64,000 nt of DNA from Tepidisphaera sp. (lineage in GTDB: Bacteria; Planctomycetota; Phycisphaerae; Phycisphaerales; UBA1924). Positions 16,053 to 23,821 of this stretch are shown here, in pieces. Both the position numbers and the translations under genes were made by a program. The stretch spans positions 248,001 through 312,000 of the forward strand of contig WGNV01000002.1 in assembly GCA_016124375.1 (NCBI GenBank), given 5' to 3'. Position 1 is the stretch's first letter, and each line of letters opens with the position of its first letter. The notes below the pieces were generated by a model that saw only the letters and a program-made list of their open reading frames with translations, did no database searches and had not been told where the DNA came from.

Positions 16053-18992
16053 ATGCCCACGCTGTACTTGATTGATGGCTACGCCCAGTTCTTCCGCGCG
16101 TATCACGCGATCCGCACGCCCATGACCAGCCCGGTGACCAAGGAACCCACGAACATGACGTTCGGGTTCGTGGGCATGCTGCTGAAGCTGCTCAAGGGCG
16201 CCGAGCCCGGGCTGAAGCGGGCGGGGACGCCTGATTATGTGGCGGTGGCGCTGGATGTCGGGGGCGATCGGGGGACGTTCCGCTCGGAGATTTACCCGGA
16301 TTACAAGGCGCACAGGCCGCCGCCGCCGGAGGATTTGGAGCCTCAGGTGGATCGGTGCTTGGCGCTGCTGAAGGAGATCGGCGTGCCGGTGGTGGGTTCG
16401 CCCGGGTTCGAGGCGGACGACGTGATCGCGACGCTGGTGACGACGCTGCGGGGAAAACACCCGGACTTGGCGATCCGCATCGTGTCGAAGGACAAGGACC
16501 TCAAACAACTGTTCACGCAGGACGCGACGCCCGAGACGCCGGGGGGCGTGGCGTTGTTTGATGTGCACACGGATGTGCTGATGGATGCGGCGACGCTGAA
16601 GGCGGAGCTTGGGATTACGCCGCCTCAGGTGATTGACATGCTGACGCTGATGGGCGACAGCGTGGACAATGTGCCGGGGGTGGACGGCGTGGGCGAGAAG
16701 ACGGCGGCGGCGCTGCTGCGCGAGTGGGGAACGGTCGAGAACCTGATGGCCCACGCGGATCAGATCAAAGGCAAGCGGGGCGAGAAACTGCGCGAAGCCG
16801 GGGAGTTGCTCAAGTTGTCGCGATCGTTGGTGACACTTCGACATGATGCGCCGGTGGAGTTTGAGTTGGAAGCCGCGGCGACGGGGAAGTTGAGGTTGGA
16901 ACGGTTGATGCCGATCTTGAAGGAGGTCGGGTTCAACCGGTATCAGGATGAACTGCGGCAGTTGATGGGCGAGAGCGGGGTGATGCCGCTGACGTCGCGC
17001 GACACGGCCGCGGCGCCGGCGGGCGCGGGCGGCGCACCCGCGAAGCCCAAGCCCAGGAGCGAGCGGCAGTCGCCCGGGCAGGGTGGGCTGTTTGACGCGA
17101 TCGGAGCCGCGGCGGCGGTGAACCCGATGCGCAAAGCCGAGTCGGGCGAGTACACGTGCGTGGTGAATGCGACGCAGTTGCGCGAGGTAGTGCAGAAGAT
17201 GAAGGCGGCGGCGCTGGTGTCGATCGACACCGAGACCACGTCGCTCAGCCCGCGCGACGCGAAGCTGTGCGGGGTGTGCGTGAGCGTGGCGCCCGGCACG
17301 GGGTATTACATCCCGGTGCGGTCGCCCACGCCCCAGGCCCACATGGACGAGGCCACGGTGATCGCGGCGCTGAAGCCGGTGCTGGAGGACGCGAGCAAGC
17401 CCAAATGCGGGCACAACCTGAAGTATGACCTGTTGATCCTGCGCGGGTGCGGCGTCACGCTGCGCGGGCTGGAGCATCCGGACTCGTGCGACACGATGGT
17501 GGCGAGTTATTTGATCGACGCGTCGCGCAGCAGTCATTCGATGGATGCGTTGGCGTTGGCGCTGCTTGGCCGCACAAACATCTCGATCAGCGAGTTGATC
17601 GGGTCGGGGAAGGAGCAGCGGACGTTTGACACGGTGCCGCTGGATCTGGCGACGCAGTACGCGGCGGAGGACGCGGATGTGACGCTGCAACTGTGCAACG
17701 TGATGATGCCGCAGGTGCGGGAGATGGGGCTGGCGAAGTTGCTGCACGAGGTGGAGATGCCGCTGGTGGAGGTGCTGGCGGATCTGGAGTGGAACGGCAT
17801 CAAGGTGGACGGGGCGGAACTGGACCGGCAGCGAGAGCGCTTGCAGCAGCGGATCGACGAGTTGCTTGGCGAGATTCATCGAGAGGCCAAGCGTGCGCTG
17901 GGGCGGACGTTTGATCCGGATTCGCCCAAGCAGCTCGCGGCGGCGCTCTTCAACGGGCCCGAGGATGAACCCAGCGGCCTGGGAATCAAAGGGCAGAAGC
18001 GGACCAAGACGGGGTTCAGCACCGACGCGGAGGTGCTGGAGAGTTTGGCGGAGGACGACGCGATCGGCACGCCGATACCGAAGTTGATTTTGGACTATCG
18101 GCAGCTCACCAAGCTGGTGTCGACATACTTGGTGGCGCTGCGCGAGGCGATCAACAAGAACACCGGGCGCGTGCACGCGAGTTTTCATCAGACGGTGGCG
18201 GCCACTGGGCGATTGGCCAGCAGCGATCCGAACTTGCAGAACATCCCGATCCGGACCGAGGTGGGGCGCGAGATTCGGCGTGCATTTGTGGCGCCGGCGG
18301 GGCGGGTGCTGATCACGGCGGACTACTCGCAGATCGAGCTGAGACTGCTGGCGCACTTGTCGCGGGACCCGGCGCTGATCGCGGCGTTCGAACGCGACGA
18401 AGACATTCACACGGCGGTGGCGGCGCAGATTCACGGCGTGCCAGCGGGCGAGGTGACGCGCGATCAGCGGAGCGGCGCGAAGATGGTGAACTTCGGGATC
18501 GTGTATGGGATCACGGCCTTCGGGCTGGCGCGACGACTCAAGATCGAGCAGAAGGCGGCGGCGGAGATCATCGACGGATACAAGAAGCGATTCAGCGGCA
18601 TCACGACGTTCTTGCAGGAGTGCGTGGAGCAGGCGAGGTCGCGCGGGTATGTCGAGACGATGCTGGGGCGGCGGCGGCCGATCCCGGATGCGAACAGCAC
18701 CAACCCGTCGCGGCGGGCGCTGGCCGAGCGGCTGGCGATCAACAGCGTGGTGCAGGGGTCGGCGGCGGACTTGATCAAGTTGGCGATGGTGGATCTGCGG
18801 GGCGTGTTTTTGACGCGGCCCGAGGTGCTGATGCTGCTGCAGATTCATGACGAGTTGGTGTTCGAGGCGCCGGAGGGGGCGGCGGACGAGGTGAAGGGGA
18901 TCGTGCAGGGGAGGATGGAAGGGGCGATGAAGCTGCGCGTGCCGCTGAAGGCGGAGGCGCACGCGGCGAAGAACTGGTTTGAGGGGAAGTAG
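16053..18992 (+). CDS. polA: DNA polymerase I
   Basis: The 979-aa, three-domain enzyme processes Okazaki fragments and fills repair gaps. The 5' nuclease domain (1 to about 290) has YLIDGYAQFFRAYHA, the GFEADDVIATL acidic cluster and SVDNVPGVDGVGEKTA. The 3'-5' proofreading domain keeps its acidic residues: SIDTET near 391, CGHNLKYDLLIL and YAAEDADVTLQL. The polymerase domain has motif A ADYSQIELRLLAHLS near 755, motif B RSGAKMVNFGIVYGITAFGL and motif C LQIHDELVFEAP near 931. The intact exonuclease implies proofreading. The gene begins six bases after the GlmU-like gene, and truD starts four bases after its stop codon. Confidence 0.97.
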   Translation: MPTLYLIDGYAQFFRAYHAIRTPMTSPVTKEPTNMTFGFVGMLLKLLKGAEPGLKRAGTPDYVAVALDVGGDRGTFRSEIYPDYKAHRPPPPEDLEPQVDRCLALLKEIGVPVVGSPGFEADDVIATLVTTLRGKHPDLAIRIVSKDKDLKQLFTQDATPETPGGVALFDVHTDVLMDAATLKAELGITPPQVIDMLTLMGDSVDNVPGVDGVGEKTAAALLREWGTVENLMAHADQIKGKRGEKLREAGELLKLSRSLVTLRHDAPVEFELEAAATGKLRLERLMPILKEVGFNRYQDELRQLMGESGVMPLTSRDTAAAPAGAGGAPAKPKPRSERQSPGQGGLFDAIGAAAAVNPMRKAESGEYTCVVNATQLREVVQKMKAAALVSIDTETTSLSPRDAKLCGVCVSVAPGTGYYIPVRSPTPQAHMDEATVIAALKPVLEDASKPKCGHNLKYDLLILRGCGVTLRGLEHPDSCDTMVASYLIDASRSSHSMDALALALLGRTNISISELIGSGKEQRTFDTVPLDLATQYAAEDADVTLQLCNVMMPQVREMGLAKLLHEVEMPLVEVLADLEWNGIKVDGAELDRQRERLQQRIDELLGEIHREAKRALGRTFDPDSPKQLAAALFNGPEDEPSGLGIKGQKRTKTGFSTDAEVLESLAEDDAIGTPIPKLILDYRQLTKLVSTYLVALREAINKNTGRVHASFHQTVAATGRLASSDPNLQNIPIRTEVGREIRRAFVAPAGRVLITADYSQIELRLLAHLSRDPALIAAFERDEDIHTAVAAQIHGVPAGEVTRDQRSGAKMVNFGIVYGITAFGLARRLKIEQKAAAEIIDGYKKRFSGITTFLQECVEQARSRGYVETMLGRRRPIPDANSTNPSRRALAERLAINSVVQGSAADLIKLAMVDLRGVFLTRPEVLMLLQIHDELVFEAPEGAADEVKGIVQGRMEGAMKLRVPLKAEAHAAKNWFEGK

Positions 18993-18996
18993 CCGG

Positions 18997-20202
18997 ATGA
19001 CGATTCGCCGCGTGCCCGATGATTTTCGTGTGGAGGAAGTGCTCGAAGATGCGTGGCGGCCGGTGGCGGCGCGGCCTGCGGGCGAGGCGCACGCTGTGTA
19101 TGTGCTGGAGAAGACGCAGCTCACGACGCAGGAGGCCGAGGCGCGATTGGCCAAGGCGCTTGGGGTGCGCAGCGGGCGGGTGACGCACGCGGGGCTGAAG
19201 GACAAGCACGCGGTGACGAGGCAGCATGTGTCGACGAAGTGGGATGGGGAGGGTGAGCCGCCGGAGAGCGTGGAGGCGCCGGGGGTGAAGGCGATGTTTG
19301 CGGGGTGGCTCGCACGGGAGTTGGAGGCGGCGGCGATCGCGGGAAATCGGTTTGAGATCGTGGTGCGGGATCTGTCGCAGCAGGCGGCGAAAGAGATGCA
19401 GCGGCGGTTTGGGGCGCTCAAGCGGCTCGCGGCGGCGGGCGGCACGGAACTGGTGTTCGTGAACTATTTCGGGGAGCAGCGGTTCGCGAGCGTGCAGCCC
19501 AAGGCGGGGTTCGCGGGCGAGCGGCTGGTGCGCGGGGATTTTGAGGGAGCGCTGAAGTTGCTGATCGGGACGCCGGCGCGGAAGGACTCGGGAGCGAGGC
19601 GGACGCTGACGCGAGCGGCGGCGGAGCACTGGGGCGAGTGGAAGCGGCTGCTGCGCGAGCTGCCCAAGGGGCAGTGGCGCGGGCCGGTGGAGAAGCTGGC
19701 GGCGGGCGAGGATTTTCGCGAGGCGTTTGCGGCGCTGCCTTATGCCGAACAGATGTTCGCGGTGGAGGCGTATCAGAGTTGGCTGTGGAACCGGAACGCG
19801 GCGGCGGCAGCGAGCGCGGCGGCGGGGAAAAAGACGCTGCGCACGCCGACGGACTTTGGCGAGTTGGTGTTTCCGGCGGCGGCGGAGATTCCTGACGCGA
19901 TGATGCACGCGACGTTGGCGCTGCCGGGGCCGGAGGCGCGGTACGACGGGGCGCTGGCGAAGGTGGCGCAGGCGACGCTGGCGGAGGTGGGCGTTTCACT
20001 TGGCGCACTGAAGATTCCCGGGGTGCGGCGGCCTGAGTTCGGGACGGCGATGCGGCCGTTGGTGGTGGCGGCGAGCGGGGTGGAGTTTGAGGGGCCGGCG
20101 GCGGATGAGATGTCGCGGGCGGGGCGAGTGAAGGTGTGGGCGAGGTTTACGTTGCCCCGGGGCGCGTATGCGACGGTGCTGCTGCGGGCGCTGGGGCAGT
20201 AG
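18997..20202 (+). CDS. truD: tRNA pseudouridine synthase D
   Basis: TruD converts U13 of certain tRNAs to pseudouridine. The 401-aa protein has the catalytic motif HAGLKDKHAVTRQ with Asp at 69. The N-terminal PDDFRVEEVL and the C-terminal GVRRPEFGTAMRPL and ARFTLPRGAYATVLLRALG are also family signatures. The start MTIRRVPDDF follows GAGGGGAAG by seven bases, and ATG 18979 would overlap polA. Transcription is probably shared with polA. A roughly 1.2-kb hairpin-rich region follows. Confidence 0.93.
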   Translation: MTIRRVPDDFRVEEVLEDAWRPVAARPAGEAHAVYVLEKTQLTTQEAEARLAKALGVRSGRVTHAGLKDKHAVTRQHVSTKWDGEGEPPESVEAPGVKAMFAGWLARELEAAAIAGNRFEIVVRDLSQQAAKEMQRRFGALKRLAAAGGTELVFVNYFGEQRFASVQPKAGFAGERLVRGDFEGALKLLIGTPARKDSGARRTLTRAAAEHWGEWKRLLRELPKGQWRGPVEKLAAGEDFREAFAALPYAEQMFAVEAYQSWLWNRNAAAAASAAAGKKTLRTPTDFGELVFPAAAEIPDAMMHATLALPGPEARYDGALAKVAQATLAEVGVSLGALKIPGVRRPEFGTAMRPLVVAASGVEFEGPAADEMSRAGRVKVWARFTLPRGAYATVLLRALGQ

Positions 20203-20273
20203 AGGAAATGGAAGTACCTCGGCCTGGGAATAGGTCGTTGGGGTCGGGCGGGTGATGGGTTCCGCTGGGGCGT

Positions 20274-20592
20274 GGCTGGTCTTCCCCGGTGAGCGTTTTT
20301 GACGCGCTCGAGCGGGACCCGGTAGGCACACGGTCTAGCGGCGATGCGTGGGCGAGTTCATCGGGCCGACGCCTTTGGACTTTTTTCGGCACTGCTTGCG
20401 TGAGGCGGGTCGTGGCGAGGGGCTGCCCGGTGTGGTGTCCCGAGTCGGAGCCTCTGTTGGTCGCGGGTGAGGTGATGGTGAGTCACTTCGCCAGGCGAGT
20501 GTTCCCCGATGCTTCACGCGAGCGAGGGCCGGCCCACGCACCGCTTCGGCGGCCGCGAGTCGGGCAGGGCGCGATGCCGGGGAAGACCAGCC
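20274..20592. repeat. 16-bp inverted repeat flanking about 290 bp
   Basis: GGCTGGTCTTCCCCGG at 20274-20289 is the exact reverse complement of 20577-20592. The 287-bp interior has no recognisable gene. The arrangement resembles a decayed miniature inverted-repeat element, but I see no flanking target duplication. Confidence 0.55.
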
Positions 20593-20714
20593 TGAGTTCG
20601 TGGCTCAGCCTGTTGGATGCCCGGCAAGAGGGCCCTGACGGAAACGCGGGACGCTTCTATATCAACTGGTGGAGGCGCGATTTGCGCGCGCAAGTGCGGT
20701 AGATGCGCTGAGGC

Positions 20715-20733
20715 CCTCCCTCACGGTCGGGCA
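20715..20733 (-). repeat. 19-nt dispersed repeat, copy 1
   Basis: The complement GCCCGACCGTGAGGGAGGG is identical to 57815-57833 on the plus strand. Both copies are intergenic, and both are followed by a short stretch resembling CCTCA(C/G)CGC. Confidence 0.75.
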
Positions 20734-20758
20734 GCTGATGGGCGATTGGAGGCTGCGG

Positions 20759-20822
20759 CGGGGGTTTGGGGGCGAGAAAGTTTTTTTGGGATTTTGGGGT
20801 GGGGGTGGGTTTTGAGGGCGGG
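20759..20822 (+). other. G-run tract with quadruplex potential
   Basis: The plus strand carries successive runs of three to five G separated by short T/A spacers, for example GGGATTTTGGGGTGGGGG. At least four G-runs fall within loop lengths compatible with a G-quadruplex. It is non-coding and lies within the hairpin island. Confidence 0.5.
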
Positions 20823-20856
20823 TTTTGCGCGCGCAAACACCGTCACTCGTTCGCAG

Positions 20857-21350
20857 GACGGGCGGGACGCGTGTCCCACCGGCGGCCGTGAAAGCATCGC
20901 TCTGGAGAGCGGTGCCACCAAGAGCGGAGGAAGAGAAGGACGCCCCTCTCGGAGAGAGGGGCCACCCGGGAGCGCTCCCTTTCGGCGAGGCGATTGGTTG
21001 GTGGTGCGGGGGATGGTGAATTCGCAAACCCCTCCGGGGTGTGCGGCGGGGAGAAGACAGGAATTGCTTTTTGTGGCTGGTTGCCAGGGGTGCAGGGCCA
21101 CCCCTGGCAACAGTCGTTCATCCCGCTGGGATGAAGGAGATCGGAACGACGGAGGTGAGGAGGGACATCAGGGTGAGGTCGCTACGGACGTAGGTAGGGA
21201 AGGACACAGGCGGGACGCCTGTGCCACGAGATGGAGAAGGGAAGAGCGGACAGGCGGGACGCCTGTCCCACCGGCGGCCGTGGAAGCGAAGACCGGCGGG
21301 GACCGCCGGGCCACCCAGGAGAAGAGCACCGCTTTGGAGAGCGGTGCCAC
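20857..21350 (+). repeat. Cluster of seven GGA-loop/CCAC hairpins
   Basis: Each unit is an 8-nt arm, loop GGA or TGGA, complementary 8-nt arm, then CCAC. Units start at 20857 (GACGGGCG, imperfect), 20895 (CATCGCTC), 20943 (CCCCTCTC), 21205 (CACAGGCG), 21249 (GACAGGCG), 21292 (ACCGGCGG, outer pair mismatched) and 21327 (CACCGCTT). Stems differ completely while pairing, loop and flank are kept, and all seven have the same orientation. An eighth unit is at 9365-9387, reversed. The architecture of a fixed tetranucleotide at a hairpin foot resembles REP elements moved by RAYT transposases. Confidence 0.85.
21080..21111. repeat. 13-bp perfect hairpin
   Basis: GTTGCCAGGGGTG at 21080-21092 pairs with CACCCCTGGCAAC at 21099-21111 around the loop CAGGGC. 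A second perfect hairpin, TTCATCCC-GCT-GGGATGAA, follows at 21117-21135. Both are non-coding. Confidence 0.75.
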
Positions 21351-21373
21351 CAATGGATGCAGGTCGTGCGGGG

Positions 21374-22444
21374 TCAGGCGGTGGCGAGGTAGGCGGCGAT
21401 GATGTCGCGGGCGGCGAAGAGGTCTTTCTTGTCGATCATTTCGGTGACGGTGTGGATGTAGCGGGTGCCGACGGTGATGCCGATGGCCTTGGCGCCGGCG
21501 GCGGCTTGTTGGGCGGCGGCGCCGTCCTGGCCGCCGGCGGCGAGGATGGTGCGCTGGTAGGCGATTTTGTGCTTTTTGGCCAGGGCCTCGAACTGGGTGA
21601 CCAGTCCATGGTCGGCGATGAAGGAGCTGTCCTTGATGTGGAGGCCGAAGCCCTGGCCTTGCTTGGTGACGGTTTCCTCTTCGGGAACGCCCGGGGTGTC
21701 GCAGGCGAGGGTGACGTCGAGGCCCAGGCCGATGTCGGGCTGGACGCGGTGGCTGGCGGTCTTGGCGCCGCGGAGGCCGACTTCTTCTTGCGTGGTGAAG
21801 GCGACGACGACCTCGCAGTGGTGGCCGGCGGGGGAGGCGGCGAGCTTGCGGACGCTCTCGATGCCCAGCCAGCAGGCGACGCGGTTGTCGAGGGCCTTGC
21901 TGACGACCTTGGTGCCGATCTCGATGGCGGGTTCGTCCATGACGATGAAGTCGCCGATGCGGAACTTCTTCTTGGCGTCGTCGGCCTTGAGGCCGGTGTC
22001 GACGAAGAACTCCTTGACTTCGGGGACTTTTTCGCGGTCTTTGGGGCTGGAGATGTGGACGGGGCGGCCGCCCGGGTTCATGACGGCTTTGAAGTCGCCT
22101 GATTCGGCGCAGACGAGGACGCGGCGGGAGAAGAGGTTGCGGGTGTCGAAGCCGCCGGCGGGGTTGACCCAGAGGAAGCCGTTTTTGTCGATCGCGGAGA
22201 CGTAGAAGCCGATTTCGTCCATGTGGCAGAGGAGCATGACGCGGGCGGGATCGCCGGCGGGCTTCTTGGCGGATTTCTTGGCGGGGCGTGGGTGGCGGGT
22301 GCAGATGAGCGAGCCCATGGCGTCGATCTGGACGTCATCGAAGAGGCCGTCGATTTCGGAGAGGATGAGGTCGCGGACGCGTTCTTCGCGGCCTGGGACG
22401 CCGGGGGTTTCGCAGAGACGCTTGAGGAGATCGATGTTTTCCAT
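21374..22444 (-). CDS. M42-family metallopeptidase (FrvX/glutamyl aminopeptidase-like)
   Basis: This 356-aa cytoplasmic di-zinc aminopeptidase starts at MENIDLLKRLCETPGVPG. Metal-ligand motifs are LLCHMDEIG, SKALDNRVACWLG, FTTQEEVGLRGA with the catalytic Glu pair, GLGLDVTLACD, and the C-terminal RYIHTVTEMIDKKD. Members remove N-terminal residues from peptides, often as dodecamers. A longer in-frame start at 22540 would overlap the divergent YgfZ-like gene and has no family sequence. A Lys/Ala-rich insertion (PAKKSAKKPAGD, about 55-66) is in a surface position. No Shine-Dalgarno sequence is seen before this ATG. Confidence 0.92.
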   Translation of the reverse strand: MENIDLLKRLCETPGVPGREERVRDLILSEIDGLFDDVQIDAMGSLICTRHPRPAKKSAKKPAGDPARVMLLCHMDEIGFYVSAIDKNGFLWVNPAGGFDTRNLFSRRVLVCAESGDFKAVMNPGGRPVHISSPKDREKVPEVKEFFVDTGLKADDAKKKFRIGDFIVMDEPAIEIGTKVVSKALDNRVACWLGIESVRKLAASPAGHHCEVVVAFTTQEEVGLRGAKTASHRVQPDIGLGLDVTLACDTPGVPEEETVTKQGQGFGLHIKDSSFIADHGLVTQFEALAKKHKIAYQRTILAAGGQDGAAAQQAAAGAKAIGITVGTRYIHTVTEMIDKKDLFAARDIIAAYLATA

Positions 22445-22527
22445 GGGGAGGAAGCGTAGCCGAAGTCTGGGGGCGGCCGCAATGGCGCGGGGGAGGGGCG
22501 GGAGGCGCTGATCGCTACGATGTGGGC

Positions 22528-23763
22528 ATGGCACGATCAAGCCCGCTTGCGCGGATGCACCAGATGACTGAGGCGACGATGCAGCCCTATGGGCCGCTGG
22601 ACGAGGGGGATGCGCCGCTGTCGGTGGTGGCGACGTTCGGGGAGTTGGAGCTGGAGTATGCGTCGCTGCGGAAGCACTGCGTGGTGATTGATTGTCCGCA
22701 GCGCGGGGTGATCGAGGTGACGGGTGCGGACCGGCTGAGTTTCTTGAATCGGATGATCACGCAGGAGTTGAAGGGGCTGGCGCCGTTTCGGATGGTGAAG
22801 AGTTTTTGGTTGAATCGCAAGGGGCGGATCGATGCGGACATGCGGGTGATTGACTTGCCGGAGCGGACGCTGCTGGAGATGGACGTGCTGGCGGTGAGCC
22901 GCACGGTGGACGGGCTGGGCAAGTACGTGATCACGGAGGATGTGAAGATCGCGGACGCGAGCCAGGCGCTGCATCGGCTGAGTCTGCATGGGCCGACGGG
23001 GTTGTTTCTGTTGCAGGCGATTTCGCAGCCGTCGATGGGGGCGAACGCGTCGGGGCCGGCGTTTGAGGACTTGCTGCCGGGGCGGGCGGTGGTGCTGCGG
23101 ATCGGGCAGGCGGATGTGGTGGTGGTGCGTGATGACAGCGCGGGGGTGGTGGGGTTGGAACTGATCATGGGGGTGAAGGACGCGGCGAAGGTGTATGAGG
23201 AACTGCTGAGCGCCGGGCGGCACACCGAGCCCGAGCCGGGGGTGAGCCCGGCGCCGAACCCTTGGCGGAACACGGCGGAGCGCACGCGGCTGCGGCTGGC
23301 GGGGTGGCACGCGTGGAACATCGCGCGGATCGAGGCGGGGACGCCGATTTATAACATTGACTTTGGCCCGGAGAGCCTGCCCGCGGAGACGGGGGTGATG
23401 GGTGACCGGGTGAGCTTTACGAAGGGGTGCTACCTGGGGCAGGAGGTGGTGGCGCGGATGCACGCGCGGGGGCACCCCAAGCAGATGCTGGTGGGCGTGA
23501 AGTTTGAGACGCGGATGGACCCGGGGGTGGGGCTGCCTGCACAGCCGGTGGATGGATCGCAGCTGCACATCGAGGGGGGTGAGGCGGTCGGGGCGGTGTC
23601 GAGCGCGACGTTGGCGCCGATGCTGGGGTCGGCGCCCGTGGCGCTGGCGTCGGTGAAGTATGAGTATTCGAAGCCCGGGACGGTGGTGAGCGCGACGGGA
23701 TCGGACGGGCAGGGGCTCAAGGGCGTGGTGCAGGCGGGGCTGAGTTTTTTGCCTGAGCGGTGA
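22528..23763 (+). CDS. ygfZ: YgfZ/GcvT-domain folate-binding protein
   Basis: The 411-aa protein carries the YgfZ signature KGCYLGQEVVARM with the conserved Cys near residue 300. YgfZ proteins bind tetrahydrofolate and support assembly or repair of Fe-S clusters in enzymes such as MiaB. The N-terminal part has the GcvT-type fold (GVIEVTGADRLSFLNRMITQ). The length is near that of glycine-cleavage T-protein, but the signature favours YgfZ. Start choice is uncertain: ATG 22528, 22555 and 22564 are possible and none has a clear ribosome site. A 28-nt dispersed repeat follows before the convergent ribD. Confidence 0.82.
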   Translation: MARSSPLARMHQMTEATMQPYGPLDEGDAPLSVVATFGELELEYASLRKHCVVIDCPQRGVIEVTGADRLSFLNRMITQELKGLAPFRMVKSFWLNRKGRIDADMRVIDLPERTLLEMDVLAVSRTVDGLGKYVITEDVKIADASQALHRLSLHGPTGLFLLQAISQPSMGANASGPAFEDLLPGRAVVLRIGQADVVVVRDDSAGVVGLELIMGVKDAAKVYEELLSAGRHTEPEPGVSPAPNPWRNTAERTRLRLAGWHAWNIARIEAGTPIYNIDFGPESLPAETGVMGDRVSFTKGCYLGQEVVARMHARGHPKQMLVGVKFETRMDPGVGLPAQPVDGSQLHIEGGEAVGAVSSATLAPMLGSAPVALASVKYEYSKPGTVVSATGSDGQGLKGVVQAGLSFLPER

Positions 23764-23792
23764 ATGGGGCGGCGTGAAGTTTGGTTGTCGCG

Positions 23793-23820
23793 GAGACCCT
23801 CGCTGGCGCTTCGGGCTCGT
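23793..23820. repeat. 28-nt dispersed repeat at convergent gene ends
   Basis: This copy of the GAGACCCTCGCT..CGCTTCGGGCTCGT element is identical to the complement of 5909-5936. It fills most of the 58-nt gap between the YgfZ and RibD stops. The GAGCCC and GGGTCTC ends on the complement can pair with one bulge, giving a modest hairpin. Confidence 0.85.
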
Positions 23821-23821
23821 T

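Larger units (their letters stand above)
20203..21373. other. Gene-free hairpin island of about 1.2 kb
   Basis: No convincing gene lies between truD and the M42 peptidase; the longest frames have no recognisable motif and overlap hairpins. The stretch holds a 16-bp inverted repeat (20274-20289 and 20577-20592), a 19-nt dispersed repeat (20715-20733), a G-rich tract (20759-20822) and seven GGA/TGGA-loop hairpins followed by CCAC (20857-21350). Two further perfect hairpins are at 21080-21111 and 21117-21135. The peptidase ends at 21374, so part of the region may serve as terminator or mRNA 3' end for both flanking genes. Confidence 0.8.

Noticed and set aside
14610..19445. 1611-codon open frame antisense to the GlmU-like gene, polA and truD
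   Set aside because: It is the mirror of real genes in a GC-rich genome where stop codons are rare in certain frames. Its sequence is Arg/Pro/His-rich without any family motif, while polA and truD motifs are complete on the other strand.
20289..20702. 137-codon frame in the hairpin island
   Set aside because: It overlaps an arm of the 16-bp inverted repeat at both ends, lacks a ribosome site and shows no family resemblance.
20857..21350. CRISPR array
   Set aside because: The repeated units are short hairpins with different arm sequences and irregular spacing, not direct repeats with unique spacers, and no cas gene is present.
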